Below are positions 15,343 to 24,609 of a stretch of 64,000 nt of DNA, one piece after another. The notes below the pieces were generated by a model. The model did no database searches and was not told the origin of the DNA. It saw only the letters and a program-made list of their open reading frames with translations. Source of the DNA: an uncultured Christensenella sp. (GTDB lineage Bacteria > Bacillota > Clostridia > Christensenellales > UBA1242); contig CASFFG010000001.1 in assembly GCA_949293905.1 (NCBI GenBank), positions 128,461 to 192,460 of the forward strand, given 5' to 3'. The position numbers and the translations under genes were made by a program. Each line of letters opens with the position of its first letter. Position 1 is the first letter of the stretch.

Positions 15343-17401
15343 AATTACACCCTTTTGCGTTACAAATAATTTGAGTTTTTCCTTTCGCTCCAAATTTTTT
15401 AAATAGATTAGCATTGCATTTTGGACATTTCTCGCTCAAAGGTAAATCCCATGAGATATAGTCACATTTTGGATAATTGTCACAACCGAAGAAGAGTTTA
15501 CCGCGTTTTGAATACTTGGCGCTAACCACTCCGCCACATTTTGGACAAATTCCAGTTTCTGTCACATTATTTTCGTTGATATTTTTAGTATTTTTACATT
15601 GTGGGAAATTCGAGCAAGCAAGGAAACGCCCGAATTTTCCTTCTCTATATACCATCATTGCACCACATTTATCGCACTTTATGTCGCTAGGCTCTGGTGG
15701 TGCTTTCGGTAGGCTTACTCCCATTTTCTCGCTAGCATAATCGAGTTGTTTCATGAACGGGGTATAAAATTCTAACACTGTATCTTGCCAACGCTTTTTA
15801 CCTTCCGCTATATCGTCGAGTTGCTGTTCCATGTTTGCGGTAAATTTCACGTCCATGACATTTTTAAAGTATTCTTCTAAATAATCGGTGACTTCAAATC
15901 CTAGTTCGGTAGGGACGATATATTTCTTTTCCGTCTTAATATAGTCACGATTAAATAGAGTCATGATTGTTGAAGCGGTGGTAGACGGACGTCCTATACC
16001 CTGCACTTCCATTTCATGAACTATGCTTGCTTGGTCAAAGCGGACAGGCGGTTTTGTGAATTTTTGTTCGGTTATAATTTTTTCTTTCTTAACTACTTCA
16101 TTCTCTATTAAATCAGGTATATTTATTCCGTTTTTTTCGTCATCTTGTGGTTTTAACAACTTAGTATAGCCGTCAAATACTAATGCACGACCAGACGAGC
16201 GGAAGGTGTAATCTCCAACTTTAATATCTACAGACAAACTATCATATTTCGCGTAACTCATTTGACTAGCAACAAAGCGCTTAAATATTAATGTATATAA
16301 GTTTAAGTATTGTTCTTCAATCTTTCCTTTTAGAAATTCAGGTGTGTATTTTAGACTGATTGGTCGTATCGCTTCGTGTGCGTCTTGCGCACTACCCTTT
16401 GTCGCAAATTCGTTAAATTTCCCTGGGTGATACTCTTTCCCATAATTTTCTAAAATATATTCGCGTGCCATGAATTGAGCATCGGTAGCAACACGAGTCG
16501 AATCAGTACGGATATATGTAACTAGCGCGGTTTTACCTTCACCAGCAATTTGCACACCTTCATACAAAGTTTGGGCGCATTTTGTATACGAATTTAGGGT
16601 CATTTTCAATTTTTTAACTGCATCTTGCTGTAATGTAGTGGTTATGTATGGTGCAGGGGGACGCGAGTAAGCCATTTGGCGTTTAACTTGCGCTACCTTA
16701 TATTCCCCATTTTCAATAACAGAGAGAATTTTATCAACTTGTTCTTTATTTTCTACTTCGATTTTCTTATCCTTATATAAGGATAAATCCGCTTTAAATT
16801 TCTTTCCTTCTTTACTGAGTTCTGCCGATACATTCCAGTACTCAGTTGGTACGAAATTCTGTATCGCGCGCTCGCGGTCGACTATAAGTTTTAGCGTAAC
16901 AGATTGAACCCTACCGGCACTTAGTTTTGGTTGAATTTTTTTAGACAACAATGGGCTTAGTTTATATCCCACAATTCTATCTAGAACTCGTCTACCCTGC
17001 TGAGCATTAACTAAATTTAAGTCGATTGCGCGTGGGTGAGCAATGCTTTCGTTTACTGCCTTTTTACTAATTTCGTTAAATGCCGTTCGAACAGGCGCAC
17101 TCTCATCTAATCCTAAGATCTCTGCAATATGCCACGAAATTGCTTCCCCTTCTCTATCCGGGTCGGACGCAAGATATATTGCTTCTGCCTTACTTGCCAG
17201 TTTCTTTAACTGTTCCACTGTAGATTTTTTGTTCGGTATAATCTCATATTTTGGTTCAAAATCATGCTCTAAATCTATTCCAAAAGATTTTTCAGGCAGG
17301 TCTCGAATATGGCCTTTTGTTGCAAACACTACATAATTTGCTCCTAAATATTTCTTTATAGATTCTTGTTTTCCCGGTCCTTCTATTAATACTAATTTCA
17401 T
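15329..17401 (-). CDS. topA: DNA topoisomerase I (type IA)
   Basis: Relaxes negative supercoils. 690 residues: Toprim domain with DPDREGE (80-86), catalytic Tyr296 in TYIRTDSTR, and three C-terminal four-Cys zinc ribbons (from about residue 585; the motifs CDKCG, CPKCG and CPKCN start each). The number of zinc ribbons equals the E. coli enzyme. It lies downstream of dprA with an AGGAG site. Confidence 0.97.
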   Translation of the reverse strand: MKLVLIEGPGKQESIKKYLGANYVVFATKGHIRDLPEKSFGIDLEHDFEPKYEIIPNKKSTVEQLKKLASKAEAIYLASDPDREGEAISWHIAEILGLDESAPVRTAFNEISKKAVNESIAHPRAIDLNLVNAQQGRRVLDRIVGYKLSPLLSKKIQPKLSAGRVQSVTLKLIVDRERAIQNFVPTEYWNVSAELSKEGKKFKADLSLYKDKKIEVENKEQVDKILSVIENGEYKVAQVKRQMAYSRPPAPYITTTLQQDAVKKLKMTLNSYTKCAQTLYEGVQIAGEGKTALVTYIRTDSTRVATDAQFMAREYILENYGKEYHPGKFNEFATKGSAQDAHEAIRPISLKYTPEFLKGKIEEQYLNLYTLIFKRFVASQMSYAKYDSLSVDIKVGDYTFRSSGRALVFDGYTKLLKPQDDEKNGINIPDLIENEVVKKEKIITEQKFTKPPVRFDQASIVHEMEVQGIGRPSTTASTIMTLFNRDYIKTEKKYIVPTELGFEVTDYLEEYFKNVMDVKFTANMEQQLDDIAEGKKRWQDTVLEFYTPFMKQLDYASEKMGVSLPKAPPEPSDIKCDKCGAMMVYREGKFGRFLACSNFPQCKNTKNINENNVTETGICPKCGGVVSAKYSKRGKLFFGCDNYPKCDYISWDLPLSEKCPKCNANLFKKFGAKGKTQIICNAKGCNYVRD

Positions 17402-17423
17402 AAATCTCCTAAGTTGTATTTTA

Positions 17424-18503
17424 TTATGACATAATGTAACTATTATTCGCTAACTTTGTAACTAGTCCTTCCATTTCTAGCCCCATTAAAATGGTGTTTA
17501 ATTCGTGCGCACTCATTTCGGTATAATCGGCTATTTCTTGGAAGGTGCGTTTTTCAGTACGGATATAATTTAATACAAATTGCTCTTTAATGTCAAGTTG
17601 GCGGGAGATGTTTTTTGAATTTTCTTTCTCTATGTTCAGCGCGTCTAAAACATCATCTGGTGAAAGAGTTATACTTGCAGTGAGATTCTTTATTAGCGAA
17701 TTTGTGCCCTTAGACATGGGCGAATTAATTTTACCAGGGACGGCAAAGACTTCGCGATTATATTCCAAACCAAATCTAGCGGTTTTAAGTGAACCGCTCT
17801 TCTCCGCCCCCTCAGTAACAACTACTCCGCGTGACAAACCAGCAATAATGCGATTTCGTATAGGGAATAAATAACTAAGGGACGGTGTGGTAGGACAATT
17901 TTCGCTTATAATTAAATTGTTCTCAGTGAGTTTCTTTGCAAGTGAAATATTAGTTGCGGGATAGATATTATATAGCCCGCCAGCAAGTACAGCAATCGTC
18001 TTCCCGTCATTTTCTAATGCCGTTTTATGTGCTATGGTATCCACTCCAGTTGCAAGTCCGGATACTATAGTTAAATCACATTCAGCAAATGCCTTAGCAT
18101 ACTGTTTTGTTACAACTATTCCGTAATCAGTAGGTTTCCTTGTCCCTACAATAGCGATGCAATTCGTGTCTAGTAATTGTGTGTTACCTTTGCAGTAAAG
18201 ACACAGTGGCGGAGAAGAAATTTCGCGCAGTAAATGAGGATATTTTGAATCATGGATAGTTATCATCTCTATTCCGTCTGCTTGATACCTTGCTATCTTG
18301 TCGTCCAAAATTTTATCGTCTACTAGTGCCAACATCTTATTATATTCTAAGTCGGTCAGCATATTTCTAATTTCAAATTTAGATGAAAAAGATTTCTTGA
18401 TGTCCACTCCTCGTGGGAACAAATCAAGAATTCTACTTTTCTTTTGATATGTTAAAAATGGAAACAAGTCCAACCAAATTATGTTTCTATCGTCAATTGT
18501 CAT
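17424..18503 (-). CDS. dprA: DNA processing protein DprA
   Basis: Loads RecA on incoming single-stranded DNA in natural transformation. 359 residues: an N-terminal SAM-like region, a central Rossmann domain with IVGTRKPTDYG, TIVSGLATGVDTIAH and VLAGGLYNIYP, and a C-terminal winged-helix (about 295-359). It begins one base after the comM stop, so the two are coupled. Both genes are also found in species not known to be competent. Confidence 0.95.
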   Translation of the reverse strand: MTIDDRNIIWLDLFPFLTYQKKSRILDLFPRGVDIKKSFSSKFEIRNMLTDLEYNKMLALVDDKILDDKIARYQADGIEMITIHDSKYPHLLREISSPPLCLYCKGNTQLLDTNCIAIVGTRKPTDYGIVVTKQYAKAFAECDLTIVSGLATGVDTIAHKTALENDGKTIAVLAGGLYNIYPATNISLAKKLTENNLIISENCPTTPSLSYLFPIRNRIIAGLSRGVVVTEGAEKSGSLKTARFGLEYNREVFAVPGKINSPMSKGTNSLIKNLTASITLSPDDVLDALNIEKENSKNISRQLDIKEQFVLNYIRTEKRTFQEIADYTEMSAHELNTILMGLEMEGLVTKLANNSYIMS

Positions 18504-18504
18504 A

Positions 18505-20037
18505 CTATACCGTGTATTTTTTATCTAGCGAGCGATATTGTATCGCTTCCATAATGTGTGCCTTTTCGATATTTTCCTTACCTTCTAGGTCTGCAATCGT
18601 TCGCGCGACTTTCAATATCCTATTATACGCGCGTGCGGAAAGATTGAGCCTTTTAAACGCGAGTTCAAGAATTGCCGTGCAATCGCTATCCAGTTTGCAA
18701 TATTTCTTAAACTCTTTTTCACTCATCTTCGCGTTTGCGTAAATTTTGCTATCTTTAAAGCGATTCAACTGAATTTCGCGTGCCTTATTCACTCTCTTTT
18801 TTATTTCCGCACTTGGTTCTTCAAGTTCTGTTCGCGTAAGTTCGTCATAATTGATTGAATCTACTTCAATATGTAAATCAATTCTATCCATTAATGGACC
18901 ACTAATCTTAGACAAATATTTATGAATTGCAGAAGGAGTACATTTACACGGGTGCGTACTGCTCCCATAATATCCGCACGGGCATGGATTCATGCTGGCA
19001 ACTAATATAAAATTCGCTGGATATTGAACAGTGAGTGCGTTTCTTGCAACAGTTATATAACCATCTTCCATAGGTTGACGCAATGTTTCAATCGTATTAC
19101 GCGAATATTCGGGCATTTCATCTAGAAATAATACTCCATTGTGTGCTAGGCTGATTTCGCCCGGGCGCGCTTTCTGTCCACCACCCGTAAGCGCAATAAG
19201 GGTTGCGGTATGATGCGGGCTTCTAAACGGACGCTCAACGACTATCCCTTTTCTCGAATCTAAAATTCCTGCGACACTATGAATTTTCGTAACTTCCAAA
19301 CTTTCTTCAAATGTTAAATCGGGCAGAATTGACGGAAAGCATTTCGCTAGCATAGTCTTTCCCGCTCCTGGCGGTCCAATAAGAAGAATATTATGACCGC
19401 CCGCTGCGGCTATTTCCATGGCGCGCTTAGCACTCGCTTGACCACGAACATATGCAAAATCATGCTTGTATTCATGATTTCTTAATGCGGACTCGAATGT
19501 CTTTGCTTCATTCTTTGCTATAACACGCTCGCCCTTTAAAAACTCAACAGTTTCACGAAGTGTTGATACGGGGTAAACATCGATTTTATCTATAAACGAC
19601 GCTTCCATAGCATTATCTTTTGGGATAATGAATTTACTATATCCAGCCTGTTTTGCGCTAATCAGCATAGGTAAAATTCCGTTTAATTTCCTAATCTCGC
19701 CGTTTAAACTGAGTTCTCCTAATACCACAAAATCTTTTAGCGTATCCGCCGGCAAATCTTCTTGTGCGGTCAAAATCCCTAATGCGATGGGTAGGTCATA
19801 CATACTACCTTCCTTCCTGGTGTCAGCAGGTGCAAGGTTTATAACTACTTTATTAATAGGATAATTATATGCACTATTCTTAATCGCTGCCTTAACACGC
19901 GACTTACTCTCCTTAATTGCTGTATCTGCAAGTCCAACCACATCATATCCGGGCAGACCCGCATTTATATCTAACTCTATATCCACTGGATAACCAGTAA
20001 TTCCACTTAAGCCATATGACAAAATCTTCGCTAACAT
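18505..20037 (-). CDS. comM: YifB/ComM family AAA+ ATPase (Mg-chelatase-like)
   Basis: Hexameric helicase that aids branch migration during transformation. 510 residues: N-terminal Lon-type domain (about 1-170), then AAA+ module with Walker A GPPGAGKT (221-228), Walker B LFLDEMPEY, and a conserved zinc-like segment NPCPCGYYG followed by HPCKC. It heads the operon comM-dprA-topA-trmFO-hslV-hslU-tcdA-trxA, with a promoter 17 bases upstream and AGAGGG as ribosome-binding site. Confidence 0.95.
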   Translation of the reverse strand: MLAKILSYGLSGITGYPVDIELDINAGLPGYDVVGLADTAIKESKSRVKAAIKNSAYNYPINKVVINLAPADTRKEGSMYDLPIALGILTAQEDLPADTLKDFVVLGELSLNGEIRKLNGILPMLISAKQAGYSKFIIPKDNAMEASFIDKIDVYPVSTLRETVEFLKGERVIAKNEAKTFESALRNHEYKHDFAYVRGQASAKRAMEIAAAGGHNILLIGPPGAGKTMLAKCFPSILPDLTFEESLEVTKIHSVAGILDSRKGIVVERPFRSPHHTATLIALTGGGQKARPGEISLAHNGVLFLDEMPEYSRNTIETLRQPMEDGYITVARNALTVQYPANFILVASMNPCPCGYYGSSTHPCKCTPSAIHKYLSKISGPLMDRIDLHIEVDSINYDELTRTELEEPSAEIKKRVNKAREIQLNRFKDSKIYANAKMSEKEFKKYCKLDSDCTAILELAFKRLNLSARAYNRILKVARTIADLEGKENIEKAHIMEAIQYRSLDKKYTV

Positions 20038-20053
20038 ATTCCCTCTTTGTTTG

Positions 20054-20083
20054 ATGTTAGCATATATTGGTAAAATTTGTCAA
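20054..20083 (-). promoter_or_regulatory. Promoter of comM operon
   Basis: Minus strand TTGACA (20078-20083), 18-base spacer, TAACAT (20054-20059). Confidence 0.65.
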
Positions 20084-20180
20084 TTAATTTATCAAACATT
20101 TGTTCGATAAATTTAGTCATATTTATCATATCATGCATAGAATATTATGAATTTTTCTATCGAAATTTCTAAACCTAACA

Positions 20181-20207
20181 AAAAAAACGAACCAAAAATA
20201 GTTCGTT
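20181..20207 (-). terminator. Terminator after rplS
   Basis: ACGAAC (20188-20193) pairs with GTTCGT (20201-20206), followed on the minus strand by seven T. Confidence 0.85.
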
Positions 20208-20227
20208 TATTCCCAAATTCTAAAAGC

Positions 20228-20572
20228 CTATCTAATTTCTTTAACTTTTGCGGCTTTACCAGAAAGATTACGAATGTAATAGATTTTAGCACGGCGAACT
20301 TTACCCTTTCTTACCACTATAATCTTATCAATTCTAGGGCTGTGCATTGGGAATGTTCTCTCCACGCCGATACCGAACGATATGCGTCTAACAGTGAAAG
20401 TCTCACGAATACCGCTCCCTTTCTTCGCAATTGCTACGCCTTCATACGCCTGGATACGCTCCTTGTCGCCTTCCTTGACCTTGTACATAACGCGTACAGT
20501 GTCCCCAATATTAAAGGAAGTAAGGTCGGTTCTCAATTGCTCTTTCTCGATTTGGTCGATAATTTTATTCAT
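20228..20572 (-). CDS. rplS: 50S ribosomal protein L19
   Basis: Sits at the 30S-50S interface. 114 residues with [23 protein letters not shown] and the C-terminal [19 protein letters not shown] is the ribosome-binding site. It has its own promoter, leader and terminator and is a single-gene unit. In most Bacillota it follows trmD directly; here it is displaced to after yraN. Confidence 0.98.
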   Translation of the reverse strand: MNKIIDQIEKEQLRTDLTSFNIGDTVRVMYKVKEGDKERIQAYEGVAIAKKGSGIRETFTVRRISFGIGVERTFPMHSPRIDKIIVVRKGKVRRAKIYYIRNLSGKAAKVKEIR

Positions 20573-20630
20573 AAGTTACCTCCTAAATTTAGCGTTCTTG
20601 CATTTGGGAATGTAGCGGACCGCTAACAAC
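20573..20630 (-). promoter_or_regulatory. 5' leader of rplS, candidate L19-type autoregulatory leader
   Basis: About 58 bases between promoter and start contain the near-perfect palindrome TAGCGGACCGCTA (around 20613-20625) and a pairing GCG segment next to the ribosome-binding site. Such leaders occur before rplS in Bacillota and bind L19. I did not test it against a covariance model. Confidence 0.45.
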
Positions 20631-20636
20631 GAGTAT

Positions 20637-20665
20637 ATTTTAACACATATTAAAACATTTTGCAA
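20637..20665 (-). promoter_or_regulatory. Promoter of rplS
   Basis: Minus strand TTGCAA (20660-20665), 17-base spacer, TAAAAT (20637-20642). Confidence 0.65.
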
Positions 20666-20707
20666 GGGTTTTTTAGAAAGTTTTTTTTAATTACCAATGA
20701 AAATCTA

Positions 20708-21055
20708 CTAAAAAGCATTTTGAATGTGGCGGATTTCTTCGTCGGTGTCACCTAGAACGCCGATGACGTCGAAACGGCATGAGGTATTTAATTTACCGAA
20801 TTGTTTTAAGTACATAGTAGCGACTTGGCGGATTTTCATTTGTTTATGCGCGTTTACTGCTTCTAGTGGATCACCAAAGGCACGCGATGTTCTCGTCTTC
20901 ACTTCAACGAAAACGATTGTATTTTTATCTTTTGCGATAATGTCGATTTCGCCGATTGGGGTCTTATAATTATTGCAGATTATAGTGTAACCTTTATTTT
21001 TTAGATAATTTGTTGCGATTATTTCGCCTTTCTTTCCAAATATATTTTTTTGCAC
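20708..21055 (-). CDS. yraN: YraN family (UPF0102) endonuclease-like protein
   Basis: 115 residues. The restriction-endonuclease-like fold is marked by GEIDIIAKD (Asp about 39) and VEVKTRTSRAFGDP (Glu-x-Lys). Function is unknown; a role in DNA processing is assumed. The start is GTG at 21055, which lies inside the end of rnhB and gives a 37-base overlap. The rbgA-rnhB-yraN-comM-dprA order is the conserved one. Confidence 0.9.
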   Translation of the reverse strand: MQKNIFGKKGEIIATNYLKNKGYTIICNNYKTPIGEIDIIAKDKNTIVFVEVKTRTSRAFGDPLEAVNAHKQMKIRQVATMYLKQFGKLNTSCRFDVIGVLGDTDEEIRHIQNAF

Positions 21056-21669
21056 TCTTCTTCTCCCAAAATTGAACCTAAAAAACTCAACCTATGTATC
21101 GGTGTTATGCCGAATTTTTTAATCGCTTCAATGTGTTTTTTTGTACCATAACCAACATTATTTTCAAAATCGTATTCGGGATAAATTTTTGCGTAATCTT
21201 GCATAAGTCTATCACGATAAACTTTTGCTACAATTGATGCACATGCGATAGCATAACTATTTGCGTCACCTTTAATAATAGCACGCTCATTTTTACAAAT
21301 ATTTAGTTTTACTGCGTCGATAAGAAGTAAATCGGGCTTAATTTTAAGAAACGAAAAACTCTCAGTCATAGCGCGTTTTGTCGCATTTAAAATATTGATT
21401 TCATCGATTATGTTTTCGCCTACGACCGTAATTCTATAGTCGATCGCATGAGATAAAATTTCATCATACAATCTTTCGCGATTTTTCTTGGTCACTTTTT
21501 TACTATCAAACACTCCATCAATCATCGAGTCGTACGGCATAATTACGCATGCGGTCACAACTGGGCCAGCAAGTGGACCACGACCTACTTCGTCCATACC
21601 AGCAATTAACTTAATTTCGTCATTCAAGAGCGCTTTGTCATGCTCAAAAATTTTAGTTGTATCTATCAT
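21019..21669 (-). CDS. rnhB: Ribonuclease HII
   Basis: Removes ribonucleotides and RNA primers from DNA. 216 residues with the catalytic GMDEVGRGPLAGPV (Asp26, Glu27), LLIDAVKL and ASIVAKVYRDRLM. It follows rbgA by 12 bases with AGGA as a weak ribosome-binding site. The C-terminus overlaps yraN. Confidence 0.96.
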   Translation of the reverse strand: MIDTTKIFEHDKALLNDEIKLIAGMDEVGRGPLAGPVVTACVIMPYDSMIDGVFDSKKVTKKNRERLYDEILSHAIDYRITVVGENIIDEINILNATKRAMTESFSFLKIKPDLLLIDAVKLNICKNERAIIKGDANSYAIACASIVAKVYRDRLMQDYAKIYPEYDFENNVGYGTKKHIEAIKKFGITPIHRLSFLGSILGEEECKKIYLERKAK

Positions 21670-21681
21670 ATCCTACTCTAA

Positions 21682-22515
21682 TCACTCTAAGCAAATTTTA
21701 CCTAATTTACCAGACCTAAAATCATTTAATATAATTTTTGCGGTTCTATCTAAATCAATTTCTCCGCCTTTAATTATGCAACCGCGTTTTTTACCTATCA
21801 TTTTTAAAATCTCTACATATGTGGTATTTTCTAAAATATCTACACTATATCTAGATGTGAAAATATTTTTATCTATTGATAATAATCTACCAATTAAGCG
21901 TGTTGAAATGTCAACTAAATTTAAAACATCATCTTTTACTGACCCAACAAAAGCAAGATTATATGCCTTTTCTTCATCGTCAAAATTTGGAAGCAGTACG
22001 CCAGGTGTATCCATAATTTCAATATTCGAATCTACTTTAACCCACTGCTTAGAACGCGTAACTCCCGCCCTATTCCCAGTGATTGCTCTACCTTTGTTGC
22101 AAAGATTATTTACGATTGTGGACTTACCTGAATTTGGAACGCCTATCACCATAGCGCGTAAAATGAAGTTTACTCCGCGCATTTTATTTTGTTCCAATCT
22201 TTCTTTAAAAACCGAGCGAATTTCATTCAATATAATTTTACTAGTACCACTTATGGTTGCGTTCAGTGGAACACAGCGATGCCCTAGACTTAAGAAGTGT
22301 GACTTAAATCTATCTACATCACTCTTCCCCACTAAATCGGCTTTATTTAAGATAAAGATAATCGGTTTCTTCCCCACCACTTTTACAAATTCAGGATTAA
22401 TAGAACTTAATGGGCAACGCGCGTCCACGACATACAAAAAACAGTCGCAAAGTTTAGCGTCCGCTTGCATTTGCTTCAAGGTTTTATTCATATGTCCTGG
22501 AAACCAATTTATCAT
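21682..22515 (-). CDS. rbgA: Ribosome biogenesis GTPase RbgA (YlqF)
   Basis: Late assembly factor of the 50S subunit. 277 residues with circularly permuted GTPase motifs: G4 NKAD (57-60), then G1 GVPNSGKS (125-132), then G3 DTPG (169-172), as in all RbgA. The N-terminal WFPGHMNK is diagnostic. There is no Shine-Dalgarno sequence. TATAAT ends 6 bases before the ATG, so transcripts may start on the ATG. The trmD terminator overlaps the -35 box. Confidence 0.96.
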   Translation of the reverse strand: MINWFPGHMNKTLKQMQADAKLCDCFLYVVDARCPLSSINPEFVKVVGKKPIIFILNKADLVGKSDVDRFKSHFLSLGHRCVPLNATISGTSKIILNEIRSVFKERLEQNKMRGVNFILRAMVIGVPNSGKSTIVNNLCNKGRAITGNRAGVTRSKQWVKVDSNIEIMDTPGVLLPNFDDEEKAYNLAFVGSVKDDVLNLVDISTRLIGRLLSIDKNIFTSRYSVDILENTTYVEILKMIGKKRGCIIKGGEIDLDRTAKIILNDFRSGKLGKICLE

Positions 22516-22521
22516 GAGTAT

Positions 22522-22550
22522 ATTATAACATAAAAATAAAAAAAACGCAA
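22522..22550 (-). promoter_or_regulatory. Promoter of rbgA operon, leaderless type
   Basis: Minus strand TTGCGT (22545-22550), 17-base spacer, TATAAT (22522-22527). Six bases separate the -10 box from the rbgA ATG. Confidence 0.65.
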
Positions 22551-22572
22551 AAATTAGTTAGTGTTTTGCATT
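22534..22572 (-). terminator. Terminator after rpsP-khpA-rimM-trmD
   Basis: TGCAAAA-type arm (22564-22571) pairs with TTTTTGC (22547-22553 on the plus strand as GCAAAAA), followed by a long T-run on the minus strand. The distal arm overlaps the rbgA -35 box. Confidence 0.75.
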
Positions 22573-22594
22573 TTTAATATAAAATTCGATTTCC

Positions 22595-23263
22595 TTATTT
22601 TTTATCTAGTAAATCTGGGCGGTTTCTTTTTGTAATTTCAAGCGATTGGGTTCTACGGAATTCTGCGATTTTTGCATGATTACCATTGAGCAGGACTTCT
22701 GGAACGCTCATATCTCGATATACCGCCGGGCGCGTGTATTGGTTATATTCAAGGAGATTATCTGAAAAACTTTCGTCCTCAATACTCTCGCGCTTTATTA
22801 CATTTGGAATAAGGCGAACGACTGTGTCCGTAACTACCATGGCAGGCAACTCTCCGCCTGTAAGAACATAGTCTCCTATAGAAAGTTCTTCAATATTAAA
22901 ATAGTCAATCACGCGTTGGTCAATGCCTTCATAATGCCCACAAAGAAGAATGATATGTTCTAATTTTGACATCTCTTGCGCAATAGTTTGATTAAAGGCT
23001 TTCCCGCGAGGTGACATGTAGAAAATTTTACTATTTTCGTCCTTTACCGACTCAATCCCTTTAAAAATCGGTTCACACATCATAACCATACCTGCGCCAC
23101 CGCCAAATGGTTCGTCGTCGCATTTATAATGTGGCGGGTTTGCAAAATCGCGTATATTAATCACATTAACTTCAACTAGGTTATTATCAACTGCTCGCTT
23201 AATAATACTCTCTTTAATTGGAGCAAACATTTCTGGGAACAGAGTTAAAATATCTATTCTCAT
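22595..23263 (-). CDS. trmD: tRNA (guanine-37-N1)-methyltransferase
   Basis: Makes m1G37 in tRNA and prevents frameshifting. 222 residues with the knot motif GDYVLTGGELPAM, FGGGAGMVM and GHYEGIDQR. The ATG overlaps the rimM stop (ATGA), so the two are coupled. Slightly shorter than the E. coli enzyme (255) at its C-terminus, as is usual in Bacillota. Confidence 0.97.
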   Translation of the reverse strand: MRIDILTLFPEMFAPIKESIIKRAVDNNLVEVNVINIRDFANPPHYKCDDEPFGGGAGMVMMCEPIFKGIESVKDENSKIFYMSPRGKAFNQTIAQEMSKLEHIILLCGHYEGIDQRVIDYFNIEELSIGDYVLTGGELPAMVVTDTVVRLIPNVIKRESIEDESFSDNLLEYNQYTRPAVYRDMSVPEVLLNGNHAKIAEFRRTQSLEITKRNRPDLLDKK

Positions 23264-23760
23264 ACGCGCAAATCCTTAAATTTTTGCTCTTCTATTATAA
23301 AGCAATTTTTTCCTTCATCATATATAATTATATCGTCAACATATGGTATAGAATAACTAGTAACACCACATTTTATAGTCAAAATAACGCTTGCTCCATA
23401 ATCGTCAAAATCGACCATCTCGCCTAGTTTTGTTCCGTTTTCGCTCAAAACAGGTGCTCCTATCAAGTCACCTAAATACACCTTATCCTTAAACTCTTCG
23501 TACTCGGTTCTATCTATATAGACAGATTGATTTTTTAATTTTTCCGCCTTCTCTACACTATCAATAATATCAATAGCCAGCGAAAAAGCATCATTATTTA
23601 GTGGAAGAGCCTTAACTATATTTGCGCTTAACTTGTTTGCCCCAATATAAATGTGCTTAAATATAGAAAAATTCACGCCATCTAGGTAACTTATAACTTT
23701 TACAGCCCCTTTTATGCCGTGAGTACGCACAATTTTCCCTATTTCTAGTAAATTTTGCAT
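23260..23760 (-). CDS. rimM: 16S rRNA processing protein RimM
   Basis: Assembly factor for the 30S head that binds S19. 166 residues: N-terminal GKIVRTHGIKGAVKV domain and C-terminal PRC-barrel domain (YLGDLIGAPVLSENG). It lies between khpA and trmD in the rpsP operon. Confidence 0.95.
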   Translation of the reverse strand: MQNLLEIGKIVRTHGIKGAVKVISYLDGVNFSIFKHIYIGANKLSANIVKALPLNNDAFSLAIDIIDSVEKAEKLKNQSVYIDRTEYEEFKDKVYLGDLIGAPVLSENGTKLGEMVDFDDYGASVILTIKCGVTSYSIPYVDDIIIYDEGKNCFIIEEQKFKDLRV

Positions 23761-23769
23761 ATTTTCCTT

Positions 23770-24000
23770 TTACTTTGAGTCGAACTTTATTACGATGCGC
23801 TCTTTTTTCTCGCTCGCAGATTTTACAACTGTACGAATAGCATTTGCTATTACGCCACCACGACCGATTACGCTTCCTAAATCTTTTTCATCGACTTTTA
23901 CTTTAAAGACCTTAGTTTTCCCTTGAGTTTCAAGAGTAATCTCAACTGCATCAGGATTAGACACTAAGTTCTTTACAATGTACGACAACATCTCTTGCAT
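23770..24000 (-). CDS. khpA: KhpA, KH-domain RNA-binding protein
   Basis: 76 residues, one KH domain with the GRGG loop in VIGRGGVIANAIRTVV. KhpA works with KhpB (Jag) as a small-RNA and cell-division regulator in several Bacillota. Its place between rpsP and rimM is the standard one. Confidence 0.95.
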   Translation of the reverse strand: MQEMLSYIVKNLVSNPDAVEITLETQGKTKVFKVKVDEKDLGSVIGRGGVIANAIRTVVKSASEKKERIVIKFDSK

Positions 24001-24010
24001 AGCCTACTCC

Positions 24011-24304
24011 TTATGCTTTCTTTTTCTTATTATTAGTCTTTGGAACACTATTTCCCTTAACTTCTAAAACGCCTACTTTTTGAAGTAATGTTTTAGCAGT
24101 TTCAGTAGGAACAGCACCATTCTTTAACCATTTAGTAGCGAGTTCGTTATCAATCTTAATCTCAGCAGGGTTTTTAAGCGGATTATAAGTACCGATTTGC
24201 TCAATGTACTTACCATCACGAGCCACGCGAGAATCAGCAACGACTACACGATAGAAAGGTGACTTCTTATCGCCTAAACGAGTCAATCTAATTTTTACTG
24301 CCAT
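24011..24304 (-). CDS. rpsP: 30S ribosomal protein S16
   Basis: 97 residues from ATG 24304, with [26 protein letters not shown] split by family motifs and [14 protein letters not shown] chose this ATG because GGAGAG precedes it and S16 begins this way; an upstream in-frame start would add eight unrelated residues. First gene of rpsP-khpA-rimM-trmD. Confidence 0.98.
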   Translation of the reverse strand: MAVKIRLTRLGDKKSPFYRVVVADSRVARDGKYIEQIGTYNPLKNPAEIKIDNELATKWLKNGAVPTETAKTLLQKVGVLEVKGNSVPKTNNKKKKA

Positions 24305-24372
24305 AATCTCTCCTTTTAAATTTAGCACAATTTCATTAATTAAAATCGCACTGTAAAGTAATTTACCTTTAC

Positions 24373-24401
24373 ATTATAGCATAAGAAATCTAGTTTGTAA
24401 A
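24373..24401 (-). promoter_or_regulatory. Promoter of rpsP operon
   Basis: Minus strand TTTACA (24396-24401), 17-base spacer, TATAAT (24373-24378) with TATGC in front of the -10 box. Confidence 0.75.
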
Positions 24402-24503
24402 GGGTTTTTTATTAAAAACTTTAATATTTTTTAAATTACATTAAAAAATATATTTAGAATAGTTCAAAGACTTAAATTTCATAAAATATTTTTATTTTAC
24501 ATA

Positions 24504-24531
24504 TTGACAAATACAAATTATATGATAAAAT
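24504..24531 (+). promoter_or_regulatory. Promoter of the small plus-strand gene
   Basis: TTGACA (24504-24509), 16-base spacer, TAAAAT (24526-24531), followed by a roughly 70-base leader with GGGGAG (24599-24604). Confidence 0.75.
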
Positions 24532-24609
24532 AACATCGCTTGATTGATGTTTACTATTAAGTAAACTAAAATAAATTTAATTTAAAATAAATAATTATGG
24601 GGAGTTTGT

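Larger units (their letters stand above)
24305..24609. other. Divergent intergenic region rpsP / gene at 24610
   Basis: Holds two divergent promoters: minus strand for rpsP (24373-24401) and plus strand for the small gene (24504-24531). The part between, 24402-24503, is A/T-rich and shows nothing further. Confidence 0.6.

Noticed and set aside
21488-22528. 346-residue open frame on the plus strand
   Set aside because: It lies antisense to rbgA and rnhB, whose motifs are unmistakable; composition is low-complexity and there is no ribosome-binding site.
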